Source: Irpex lacteus | Taxonomy: Eukaryota > Basidiomycota > Agaricomycetes > Polyporales > Irpicaceae | NCBI GenBank assembly: GCA_001986395.2 | Contig: MQVO02000003.1 | Coordinates: forward strand, 1,426,001 to 1,490,000 | Length of the DNA: 64,000 bases | Reading direction: 5' to 3' | Part shown: positions 47,377 to 58,914 of the stretch, piece after piece | Layout: each line of letters starts with the position of its first letter | Position numbering within the stretch: the first letter of the stretch is position 1 | Translations under genes and position numbers: made by a program | The notes under the pieces: model-generated | Databases searched by the model: none | Seen by the model: only the letters and a program-made list of their open reading frames with translations | What the model was told of the DNA's origin: nothing

Positions 47377-48597
47377 TCAAAGCTCTGCGTGTCCATTGAA
47401 GCGAATAGGCTGGTATATACGTGTATCCTGACGCAACGCAGCAACGGGGAACGTTGAAGGGTCTTCTGGGTCCTAAGTACTATCGTATCAGAACAGAGAT
47501 CAAGTAAAGCGAGAGACGATACAAGTACGTACGTATAATTTCGTCGGGAGGGTGCTGGCATTCTCGCCTGTTACCGTTGTCTCTGACACCGCAGATGCGA
47601 TGGTGTCACCCTCACCCTTCTCGGTGTCTCTCTTGTACGATGTCTCTCTCATAATATTGCGCTGTCGCCTCCACAGAAGGGTTGTGGCAGCCACAATTGC
47701 TACGAGAACAACGCTTCCAACAACACCGCTGATGATGGGAGCAAGATTATTGCTTTTAGAGACACTACTCTTCGAGTCATCATCGGCACTGGGAGGGTTG
47801 GAGTTGTTAGCAGACGAGAGGCTTAATGTAGGTGCTGGGACTGAGACGGAATCTAGGAGTTTTTCCTGCGCAATATCTTCCGCTATGGTCGCGTTAAAAC
47901 TATCTGTCGTGACAAGGTTGTAGTATGCCCACGCAGGTACTGCGGTGCCCTGCGGGATTGGTTTCGGATATCTGCACCTGTGTGAGTTTCGATTTTATCG
48001 CGAAGATGGTAATGCTGACTGTGAGACAAATGCATTGGTACAGTTCGTCTTCCAAGTACTCCACCTAATAGAAGAAAGAGAAGAAAGAGATTAGTTCTTG
48101 CAGTACCCGACTTGAAGTCACCTTTCACTGACGGCAGAGATTCTCGTCCTTGGCAGGTTGCGCAAGCACTCATCAAAGAGTACGTCACAGTGTTACACGA
48201 GCAGTCATTCGTAGTGTCTGGTCGAAGAACGTAATGGTGATTGGGCGGCAGCGTTTCGACGCTGGCTACCGATCTCAATGTCAGCTACACCGCCGCCATT
48301 GCTGAGTTGAACGCACTTCCGCGAGTAACTCACTAGTTGATGGGAAAGTAGCACAGACAGACCGCAGGTATGCCGCAACAAGGCATGGGCTCTGCGATTT
48401 GCTATTCGACATCTATCGGGATTCGGATTTCGTCGCATGTCAGTTGCACGAACTCGCAACAGCTTGCAATTTGATCTTGGGCCACGTACCCAAGCATATT
48501 CGGACGGACAAGTGATGTTCGAGATTTGAGCTGAAACTACTTGCACCAGTGCAGCAACTAAAGTCAGAAACGCGAGAGTACCTGCACTGCAGGGCAT
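47377..48597 (-). CDS. Secreted Cys-containing single-pass membrane protein
   Basis: The start at 48597 gives a signal peptide (MPCSAGTLAFLTLVAALVQV). Later exons give SPCLVAAYLRSVCATFPST and VLRPDTTNDCSCNTVTYSLM followed by SACATCQGRE. The Cys pattern is typical of a large basidiomycete family of single-TM surface proteins. A Ser-rich stalk (SLSSANNSNPPSADDDSKSS) leads to one membrane segment (SGVVGSVVLVAIVAATTLLW), a basic stop-transfer RRQR, and a cytoplasmic tail. The last exon is reached by a donor near 47535 and reads YDPEDPSTFPVAALRQDTRI, ending at 47377. YDPEDPSTFP is a recurrent C-terminal motif of this family as I remember it. Function is unknown; surface sensing is a guess. Confidence 0.72.
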
Positions 48598-49125
48598 GTT
48601 CACCAGGTAAGTCGCAGACTTGTGAGGTGAGGGTAGGACTAGAAGGGCTGCCAGTGTTCATCGATATCGACAGTTCCATATATACTGTATTTCGGGCCAT
48701 GGAGGGAAATCAAACTGTGATCGTAGTATAATGCGGTACTTACTGATCGTCAGGAGTATTTCCCTGTTCCATCTGGCAATGATCTCGGCAGTGGTCAATA
48801 TTTCCTGATGGCATTGCTCATGCCTGCACACAAACCGTTGCATCTTGTTTTACGACGAGTACAGCAACTTACTTGTTATCGCGTCTCTTGGAGATGATTA
48901 TAACAGCCATTACATGCCATTGTACTTGGATATCGTTCACGTTCAAGTTGCTATAGAACAATCGGAGCTGGCCATGAAGGAGTATATGGAGCAGTGTCGA
49001 GCTGGCTTAAGTACGTATGCGATACACCGACTATTCGATTTCCAGTATAGATGATACTGTGAGCGCACCAAGATTAGCGTTCCCACACCATTGAAGAGCT
49101 AAGCCCGAGAGATCGCCCACAGTTC
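48598..49125. other. Intergenic region
   Basis: Promoter of the secreted protein (minus) and 3' flank of the first homogentisate dioxygenase (minus). No other gene is supported. Confidence 0.5.
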
Positions 49126-51262
49126 CTAATTCTGCACCAGCGCGGGTAAATTCGAGGCCTTCAGCTGTCCGTTGATCTCATCGATATACTTCAAGAATTT
49201 CGGTGCATGCCCTTCGTAGATCGACGCCTCATGACCTCCTTTGGTGTTCTTGATGCCGAAGTCGGTGATAGTACACATCATGCTTGACTCGAATAACACG
49301 ACTACGTTAAAACAGGTATAAGCCGTAGATTCGGGATGGAAATAGTCTGGAATTCACTTACAGATTGAGTCTTTGCCGATCTTTTTAGGCACGAGCTCGC
49401 CTTCAGTACCCTCCGCGAATGCTTTAGGATTAACTGTCCAAGCCAGACGCAGTCAGTCATCCGCGTAAATCCCGGCAATGTGGTAGAAATAGGCCACCAC
49501 TTACTGCCATGAGGAGAGAACCCGCTCTCATAGGTCAGGCCACCTGCAGGCTCGTCTTCCGAACGTCCCTCGAATGATCCCTTGATTGCTCCGACAACTT
49601 CCATACAAGTGTTCCGATGGAAATACTACAGGGCAACGTATCAGCTTTTACTACGAGCGTCAGGAGTGACTGAATACGCACAGGAGGCCTGAAGGTGTTC
49701 TCGGCAACGTCCCACCTCTCCTTGAATATCGCAAAGTCTGCCAAAGCGGCACCAGGGGTTTTGGACCTTGCGGTGAGGACGGTAAAGATGGAGGGATCTG
49801 GGTGATCTTTGGTGATAGAGCCGACTCCAATGAAGGAGTCGAGGTCGTATTTGTATGGGACATAGCTAACATTGGAGCACAGAGTTGAGTACGACGGCTT
49901 AGAAGAATAAGGCACACATAAGAAGAGTGGGATCTACATACTTTCCGTGCCAAGCGACAACATCGAAGGGCGTGTGGTTCTGTTTGCATGTGAAGTACTT
50001 GCCACCGAGTTTATGGATGACTTCCAAGTGACAAAAATTAGCCAGTCAGCACCAGTAGGTATAATGATACAGGAACTTACCATCCCAAGGAGTTTGGTCA
50101 ATGTCGAAGTGCGCGACAGGGTGCTCAAAGTCACGGACGTTAGCAAGTCCGTTGGCACCTAGCGGACCCAACTCTGGCAACTCGTAATGAGAGCCGAAGA
50201 TTTCTTGGATGTCTGCGCCAGCGCATCATGTTAGCGCACTCGAGCATTGATAGTCACAAAAATGACCTACATCCGCGTGCAGACCCGTCAGGCAGTACAA
50301 CCTTCCACTTGATGCCCCTCTGGACAACAGCAATCTCGCCAGGTTCTACCATCAACCTATGGAAATATCAGCATGGACTCTTTGCGCAAAGGTGTCTCTT
50401 AGGGAAGCTGAAACAGCGACACTCACTTCCCCAGCTCAGTCTGAATATCAAGTTTCCCTTCCACAGGGACTAACAAAAAGTCGCCGTCGCTGTTGACGAA
50501 CGCCGTCTTCTCCATGGATGCATTGGCACTGTACAAGTGAATTGCCAGTCCCTCACGAGACATCGGGCCCCCGTTGCCAAGAAGAGTCGCTAAACCGTCA
50601 ATGAACGTGACCTTGGTATTGGGGGAAGGGATGGGAAGAGCGTCCCATCTGAGTTGGGATATGCTGATGTGCTGTCTCGGGTTGCTCAAAGAGAACTCGG
50701 CTTCCAACTATCAGATGGGTCGTCAGTAGTCAGTTCGGAAAGGAGGAGAATCTCTCTACATACATTTGTATTTTGTTGTTTAGTTAATTCAAAGCCGAGA
50801 TGAGCTACAGAAGGACGGATACGGTAAAACAAGCTGTAAGATGTTGAGGTAAGTCCAAGAATGTGTCCGATAGTAACTCGGATACATGCGTCCTCTCATT
50901 GTTCTCCCTGGGCGTAGTAAACGGTGTACCATTGATCTGTGTGCTATCATGAGTATCGCTTGCTCTATAAGAATCAGGGAACACAGCCCTTACACCTTCC
51001 GTATATAGGTCATATTTAACTTTCTGAGGATTGTTCTGTCCAATAGGAAGGACTCCGGGGCTGCGCTGAACGTGAGTTCACTGCCTACTCGGACGTTTGG
51101 GAGATCTGCTTACAGAGCCTCGGAAGCGAAAGAGTTCCCGAACCCCACTTGGTATTGGTACGGGTCGTGCTTCCTCTGAACGCTATAGCCAGATTTAGCA
51201 GAAGCCTGCAGAAGGAGTTAGCGTTCTAGTCAGAGTGCCACATAAGAATACGGGCGTACCAT
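49126..51262 (-). CDS. hmgA: Homogentisate 1,2-dioxygenase, copy A
   Basis: This is an Fe(II) enzyme that opens the ring of homogentisate to maleylacetoacetate in tyrosine/phenylalanine catabolism. The first exon is only ATG; the next begins [20 protein letters not shown] followed by [11 protein letters not shown]. Core motifs are [80 protein letters not shown] and [13 protein letters not shown]. The metal site is visible: His and Glu in [11 protein letters not shown], and His in ESGFSPHG. Over ten introns. A second copy lies directly upstream in the same orientation. Maleylacetoacetate isomerase and fumarylacetoacetase are not in this window. Confidence 0.95.
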
Positions 51263-52514
51263 TAGAAAATGTCGACAGGATCACGTTGGAGATGAGGGGT
51301 GAAGGATAACAAAGGTAGCTGCGGTCTTAGCAGCTGTTGAGTACTAGCTTATATACGTGCCTTCGCCCTCCTCCCAGGTTACAATCCAACTTCCGAAACG
51401 CCTTCTTCGCATTCTCGCGTCTGTGAGGTGGATACGAACTCGATAATGAATACGAATCATTCTCCGGCTATAGCACATTGTCATACCAAGCGAGTCAATA
51501 CTATGTGCAGCTTATGCAGCTCGTTGTAGTGTGCTTCACTACGTCAAAGAATGCACGTAAGATCTTCGTATTACTTAACGATGTCTAAACCTCAAATAGG
51601 CAGTTCTTCCCGTGAGTGAGACATGTGTGAGACAGTCCGTTCCAGTATGGCAGGGAGTTTGATGGCTGATGCCGTCTAGACCTGGGTGGATATTGAGCGA
51701 GGCATAAGAAGCCCAATTAATTGTACGCACCGATGCTGCACGCTTTGTCTTCGAAATAGAATCGGAGACGTGGGTGTCAGGAAAGCTTGATAGCCGTATT
51801 CATTTCGACAGGATTTGCGTGTTTGGTTGATAGCAGCTGACGATCTGCATGTCTTGGGTCCGCGGCGAACGAGCCGAGAAGGATGATAAAGCGAGCACTT
51901 TCACCCAATGTCGATTATGCAGCCAGACACGACCACCCTCACATGCCCGAAGATTCCGCTCTACGCGGGAACGTTCGTCTACGTTGAGTGATTCGCTTCA
52001 CCGTATGTCTGTTACAAAACCAGGGTAAGAGTAACATTATCATTACGATGGATGTCCATCTCACCTTCTCTTCAAAATATCCACCACTTGAGGCTGTCTC
52101 CAGGACGACCTCTGCTGAAGTGGCGATATTAAGCAAGGCTGCAGCGTACCTGACCCGGAGCCGACCCAAACGAGCATTGTCAGCTGAGCAATGTGGTCGC
52201 CTCACTCGAATGCGGCAATACAGCAGGCATGACAAAAGCAGTTACGAGTAGCAGGATACTGTTATGACTGATCCAGACATGTGCAAACGATCAGCGGAAA
52301 GTATACATAAGTTGTTGGAGCCAGAGCACTGCAAATATTGACGCGGTTGAGCAACGCGCGTTAAACGCTCGAAGAGCTTGACATTCACTGACTTCCTCAA
52401 AAGGAAGGTGAGGTCGTTCACGCGTTCAAACCAGGCATGACCTCGCAACGCGATAGATGCATACGGAATTGAACGTATTTGAGGCGCAACAAGTCACTAA
52501 TACAACACTCGATT
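51263..52514. promoter_or_regulatory. Spacer between homogentisate dioxygenase genes
   Basis: Promoter region of copy A. The stretch 51879-52006 resembles 55338-55462 upstream of copy B, sharing AAGGATGATAAAGCG, CGCGGGAA, ACGTTG and TTCAC in order. It is a remnant of the duplication. No gene is supported. Confidence 0.6.
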
Positions 52515-54715
52515 CTAAATCTGCACGAGCGCAGGCAGCCCAGCCTTCTTCAGCCGCTCGTCAATCTCGCCAACATGCTCCAAAAACTTAGGCTTCAAGC
52601 CATCCCACATCGACGCCTCATGCTCTCCCTTCTTGTTCTTCATACCAAAGTCGGTAATAGTACACATCATGCTCGTCTCGAATAGCACCACTGTAACAAC
52701 ACGTATTTCAGTCACAATAAAATAGATATAATGAGATCACTCACTGATGGAGTCTTTGCTGATTATGGTGGGTACGAGTTCCGATTCTGTCGCTTCCGTA
52801 AAGACGTTGATATCGACTGAATCATCAATTCGATTCCGTTTTAGTAATTTGAAGGTAAAAAGGGAAGGACAACAAGTATATCTACTTACCGCCATGGGGA
52901 GTGAACCCGCTCTCGAAGCTCAATCCTCCGATTTGCGCGTCGTCCGATCGTCCCGCGTAGACACCCTTGACTACTCCAATGATCTCCGTGCAGGTGTTTC
53001 TGTGGAAATACTAATCACGCCCATAAAATCAATTGGTCAGCCTAGTGCATGTCATCAAGTACAAAAAGGAGAGACAGTTGAACAGCAAAGAATACGTACA
53101 GGTGGCCTGAACGTGCCCGTGGCGACATCCCACCTCTCTTTGAACACCGCAAAGTCAGCGAGCGCGACGCCCGGGGTTTTGGATTTGGCCGTGAGCACCG
53201 TGAAGATGGAGGGGTCGAGATGGTCTTTCGTGACGGAGCCGACGGAGATGAACGCGTCAAGGTCGTATTTGTACGGGACATAGCTGTAAGATGTGGATGC
53301 GTGTGAGAGGTACGGTACAATTGATAAGAGTGAGAACATGAAGTGAAATAGGATGAACGATACATACTTTCCGTGCCAGGCAACGACATCGAACGGTGTG
53401 TGGTTTTGCTTGCACGTGAAATACTTTCCGCCGAGTTTGTATACAACTTGTTTTGTCGCGTGAGTATCCTTGGATACATAGCAGCACGTAAAGTATGACT
53501 CACTATCCCAAGGAGTCTGGTCAATTTCAAAGTGCGCGACGGGATGCTCGAAGTCACGGACGTTCGCGAGGCCATTTGCACCAAGCGGTCCGAGCTCGGG
53601 AAGCTCATAATGGGATCCGAAGATTTCTTGGATATCTATGCGGGCGTAGTTGTCAGAATATTCCAGCACTTCGTAACACAAACAAAACGTTGACATACAT
53701 CCGCGTGCAGACCCATCAGGCAGAGCCACCTTCCACTTTATTCCCCTCTGCACAACCGCAATCTCGCCAGGGCCGACCATCAACCTATCGGTGACATTTC
53801 ACTTCAGCTTCTCCACATACAGGGAACGTGGTACTTACCTCCCCAGCTCGGTCTGCACGTCCAACCTCCCCTCAGCGGGCACAATCAAAAAGTCACCGTC
53901 GCTGTTCACGAACGCCGTCTTCTCCATCGACGCGTTGGCGCTGTACAGGTGTATCGCTAGTCCCTCACGCGCCATCGGGCCGCCGTTGCCCAGGATGGTC
54001 GCGATGCCGTCGATGAATGTCACTTTCTTCGCAGGAGCATTAGAGGAAGGGACGGGAAGGGGGTTCCATGTGAGCTGGGTTGGGCTGATGTGTTGTGTGG
54101 GGTCTTTCAGGGAGAACTCTGCTTCGACCTGTGTTGGTAGGGAGGGGAAGGCAAATGATAGAGAGCAAAACGTGAAAAGAGGTGGTTGTTAGCGAGCGTG
54201 AGTGAGGGGTGTGGAAAATAATTCTTACATTCGGGTTTTGGTTTGCGGTCGGATGGAAACCGAGGTGGGCAACCGAAGGTCGGATGCGATAAAACCAGCT
54301 GTATACGGGGTTTGAGTTAAATTAGACGGAGATCTTTGTAGGCACGTACGTTCTCTCATTTGCCTCTCTAGGGGTGGTGAACGGAGTACCGATGATCTAC
54401 ATGTTGTGATGAGCCTGATATTCCTCATTGCTTGATACACAGCCATGCTTACCCCTTCGGCGTACAAGTCGTACTTGACTTTCTGCGGCTGGTTCTGTCC
54501 AATAGGGAGAACACCGGGACTACATGACGCAATTAGCATAGGTGGGAAAGCTAGCATGGCGATTTGCGTACAGAGCTTCAGAAGCAAAGGAGTTACCGAA
54601 CCCGACTTGGTATTGGTACGGGTCCTGTTTCCTCTGGATAGTATAACCGAGTTTAGCTGCAGCCTGTGAAAGGGATTAGAGTCATATATATTGTATGGAC
54701 GTATTGGCATACCAT
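52515..54715 (-). CDS. hmgA: Homogentisate 1,2-dioxygenase, copy B
   Basis: Tandem paralogue of the gene at 49126-51262 with the same intron layout, including a first exon consisting only of ATG at 54715. The second exon starts AAAKLGYTIQRKQDPYQYQV. Key motifs are [60 protein letters not shown], and the metal site FHRNTCTEIIG and ESGFTPHG. All three ligands are kept, so both copies look active. The two proteins differ at scattered positions, more in the C-terminal third ([15 protein letters not shown] in A, GVVKGVYAGRSDDAQ in B). That indicates an older duplication than the 268 bp exon repeat. It ends NLPALVQN in A and GLPALVQI in B. Confidence 0.95.
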
Positions 54716-55869
54716 TTCGTGAAATTGGGAATAAGGTGTATTGAATAGGTGGGGATATGAGACACTGAATTGGAGTTATGAGATCCTGGGGTGTACGAGC
54801 ACGTACTTTATATACCTGGGCATCTCGCTTTTCACAAGCGAGGAGATATGGCTTATTCACATTCGAAACCATGTCCTCTGATGTCTCGGTCTCTGTTACG
54901 TCGTTGAGAGTCAGGAGAGCAGCCCTACACCGAACGAGCTACATTCTCCCAACGCGTCACATTGAGATACGCGGAGCGAGGATGTGAATTATTCAGTCTA
55001 CGGCTGTCGTCATAACGTATTCCAGTTTGTCAAAATATGCACGTTGCTTAATCCTTGGATGGACAACCGTTCCCTGTCGTGCGGTATTCGCGAGAGGATC
55101 GGTTTCAGAAAGGCAACGGGGATGTCGGCCGGGTCTTGTGAGAACCTTGAGGAAGTCAGCCGAGGAGCAAGAAGCATGGTCGAGTGCATGCTCACCAGAG
55201 GTGTTGCGGCCCAAGGAAAGAGAGTTGACGTACGTGAGTCGGCCAAGGTTGACAGTCGTGTTCATATGTTCGAATTTACGCGCCTAAATAGATCTCGCGA
55301 ACCAGAAGTGAACCAGACAAGAGAGGTAATCGATCCAAGAAGGATGATAAAGCGTGCAATTACCCAACAGGTATTATGGAAGTCAGAGATGGACTTCCTC
55401 CCGTGCTCGCGAGTGTCCGTTCTGCGCGGGAAAGTCTGTCCACGTTGGGCGATTTGTTTCACACAAGAGGCCTGTGATAAAGGTGTGAGACTGCTATCCA
55501 CGATAATTATGACTGTAACGTTTGTGTTCTGTTTTTCTCACCTTGCTTTCAATACATTCGACCAAAGCGCTATCCGCGAGTCTCAGGCGTAAGTACATGA
55601 AGTAATTAGGCTGAATTGATGAGCCTCGGTGTCGGGTGAACGACCTCCCTCACGTCCAGCGACATTGCCCGAGTGGTTGTTGTGAACAAAGCAGCCAATG
55701 GCGATGGCGGCCTTGTTGGAACATAGCCGACGCAGGCCGACGATGTTGTCATACGTGTGAAAATCAGTTACCCGGATGGCACGGGCCGCACAGTGAGATA
55801 ACGGAGCAGTGAGGAGAAGCTGTAGGCCTGGGTGGACATCGATCCAACTCTTTTCTCACATCGACCACC
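54716..55869. promoter_or_regulatory. Upstream region of copy B and transketolase-like gene
   Basis: Divergent promoter region. An open frame at 54984-55592 (plus, 202 residues) overlaps sequence that is duplicated and has stops upstream of copy A, so it is unlikely to be a gene. The segment 55338-55462 matches 51879-52006. Confidence 0.6.
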
Positions 55870-58412
55870 ATGGCTGGCACTGAAAGCAACTTCCCCATCG
55901 ACCTCAAGGCTCTCAAGCCGTAAGTCACCTCGTGCTCGTCGTTGGCAACGATGGCTAACCGTCGACTCTAGACTCAAGCTCGACCCGAGCAACCCAAAAC
56001 TCACCGATGACCAGCTCGGCACTCTCAAGCACAACATCCAGTTGATGCGCGATGCCATCGTTCTCTTCACCGCAACGGGCGCTGCTAGAGGAGTCAGCGG
56101 ACACACCGGTATGTTACTGCGAGTCCAGAGGGCCTACCACACTGAACGAACGTGCGTATATTAGGTGGTGCATATGACACCGTTCCCGAGGTGAACCTGC
56201 TGTTGTCCCTCTTCAATCATTCGGATAAATATGTCCCTATCCTTTTCGACGAGGCCGGTAAGTCCATACTCAACATAACATCATAAAGCCAGACCTAAGA
56301 TCTCTTCTAGGCCACCGTGTCGCGACACAATACCTCGTAGCTGCTATCGAGGGTCATATCCCCGCAGAGCACCTCCTTCATTACCGTGAAGCCAACTCCA
56401 AGCTCCCAGGCCACCCCGAACTCGGTCTCACCCCCGGTGTGAAGTTCTCCTCCGGCCGTCTCGGTCACCTGTGGCCCCTCGTTAACGGTGTCGCCCTCGC
56501 CAACCGGGACAAGACTGTATTCCTCCTCGGCTCAGATGGCTCTCAACAAGAGGGCAACGACGCCGAGGCAGCCCGTCTCGCCGTCGCACAAAAGCTGAAC
56601 GTCAAGCTCCTGATCGATGACAATGACGTCACTATCGCCGGCCACCCCTCCGAGTACCTCAAGGGCTATGATATCGCGAAGACGCTCGAGGGACACGGTC
56701 TCAAGGTAGTGACTGTCCAGGGCGAAGACTTTGCCGCCCTTTGGGGTGCGCTTGTTGAAATCGTCAACTACGATGGCCCTGCCGCAAGTAAGTTGCAGAG
56801 TAATCGCACTTCCCCAGTTCTGGACTAATAGCTGTGTATCACAGTCGTCTCGAAGCGCAAGATGGCGCCTGGTATCGCAGGCATTGAAGGTACCACCCAC
56901 GGCCACGATGTGGTCCCCGTCAAGGCCGCTCTCAGCTACTTTGAGGCTCGCGGCTACCCTCCCAGCTTTGCTGGTGATATCCTCAACAACATCAAGCCCA
57001 ACGCGAACCCGTACCTCTACATTGGTTCGTCCAAGGAGCTCGGTGCCAACCGTGTCGTGTTCGGTGAGGCTGTCAACAAGGTTCTTGACAAGCTCAGCAA
57101 GGAAGAGGCAGCAAAGAAGGTCCTCGTCATTGACAGTGAGCATTCAGCCACGCACTGTTTAATTTGTGCCTCATACTCGTGCAGGTGATCTCGAGGGTTC
57201 CACTGGTATCAAGGCGATCCACCAGAAGCACCCTGAGGTGTTCATTCCTTCAGGAAGTAAGTGGCCCCTAGCTTTGTGCGATGGTCCATGACTCATGGAT
57301 TATATGCAGTCATGGAACGTGGTAACTTGAGTGCTGCCGCTGGTTTCGGTTTCGACAAGGAGAAGTTCGGTGTCTTCTCGACGTTTGCCGCTTTCCTCGA
57401 GATGACCATCTCTGAAATCACCATGGCTCGTCTCAACTTCTGCAACTTGCTCTGTCACTTCTCCCACTCCGGAGGTAAGTAGCTTGCTTTATAATTTAAT
57501 TTATTGACTTCTAACTTCACTTATTTTTACAGTTGACGAGGTATGGGCCGACATGTATACGAGCGTATTGAGCCACACTGACGCACTGAATCACAGATGG
57601 CAGACAACACCTGCCACTTCGGCATCAACCACTTCTTCGCCGACAACGGCCTCCCCGACACCCAATCGTGGCTCTACTGGCCCGCCGACGCCGACCAAAT
57701 GGTCAAGATCGTCGAACGCGTCTTCTTCGACAAAGGCATCCGCTTCATCTTCTCCACCCGCTCCAAAGTGCCGTACATCCTCAAGGAAGACGACACTCGC
57801 TTCTTCGGTGACGACTACGAGTTCGTGCCGGGCAAGGATGAGGTGATCCTCGAGGGCTCGGCGGGATATGTCGTGTCGTTTGGCGACCAGCTGTATCGGT
57901 CGTATGATGCGGTGTTGAGGGTCAGGCAGGAGGGCTTAGATGTTGGTTTGATTAACAAGCCGACGTTGAACCTTGTGGATGAGCAGGTACGTTCTTCATC
58001 GCAGTTCGCGGTAAAGGGTGCCTTTGATTGACGTTGATTCCCGCCGCAGGCTATCCGCAAAGTCGGCTCGTCACCATTCGTCCTCGTTGTCGAGTCGCTG
58101 AACCAAAAGACAGGCGTAAGTATCCTCTCATTCCTTTCGTATTATGCCTACCGACTAACTACGATGTCACTTCCTTCTGCTATAGCTCGGCTCGAAGTTC
58201 GGTACATGGCTGCTTGAACGTGGGCTCACGCCCAAGTACGGGTACATCGGTACCAACAAGGAAGGATGTGGTGGCCTGACGGAGCAGATCCCCTTCCAAG
58301 GGCTTGATCCTCAATGTAAGTACCTCCCACTATACTTTGGAAAGCGTTTCCTTGCTCATTGCCCATGGTGTGCATAGCGATCATTCTCAAGATCAGGCAG
58401 CTCTCTCAGTAG
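55870..58412 (+). CDS. Transketolase-family enzyme
   Basis: A thiamine-diphosphate enzyme moving two-carbon ketol units between sugar phosphates. Exons give MAGTESNFPIDLKALK|PLKL, HNIQLMRDAIVLFTATGAAR, GVSGHTGGAYDTVPEVN, then GRLGHLWPLVNGVALANRDK. The TPP-binding region is GSDGSQQEGNDAEAARLAVA with LLIDDNDVTIAG. The pyrimidine-binding part has VMERGNLSAAAGFGFDKEKF and the C-terminal domain contains SAGYVVSFGDQLYRSYDAVL and SKFGTWLLERGLTPKYGYIG. Length, about 660 residues, fits. The sequence differs from textbook yeast Tkl1 (for example GSDGSQQEG where Tkl1 has GDGCLMEG), so it is a divergent subfamily and may not be the housekeeping enzyme. Ten or so introns; one exon codes only VDE. Confidence 0.85.
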
Positions 58413-58914
58413 ACTGTCGTACTCGACGGATGAAAAGAAGGAAGTGAATGTAAGATCAGTCTATGCCGAATGCAAAGGGCGAAGAGCCGTGTGTATATAC
58501 TTGTATGTACGAAGAAGAAGAGGGAAACACCAAAGTTCTTGTAATACATCAATTTTGTCATTACTATAAATATAGCTGAACAGGAATTCTCTGAGTCGTT
58601 AGCGTGAATACATGTGTGCGTTGAGAAACTGGTGGAAGAAAAGGTGAATACTAGCAAACTGTGAATGAAAACGTTAAGCTCGCTCAGGTAGGAAGAGAAC
58701 ATATATAATGGAGTAATAATGGAGTCTTAGTCTGAATTCGTATCTACACGTCACTGCATTCGTTCGTACACGCATACTGTAAGCAAGAAAAAGCCAAGGA
58801 GAGCGGGATGAATGCTGCCCTTCGTCAGAGTAGCGATACATCCCGCCCTAATCCATTGAGCCCGCCAAACTCAACCCAAGTCGACCCACCCTCTTCAACT
58901 CACCAGCCACCACC
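58413..58914. other. Convergent intergenic region
   Basis: 3' flanks of the transketolase-like gene (plus) and the AT-hook gene (minus). No coding support. Confidence 0.5.

Noticed and set aside
54984..55592. 202-residue plus-strand open frame before the transketolase gene
   Set aside because: It overlaps DNA that is duplicated upstream of dioxygenase copy A, where the frame is not kept; no domain.
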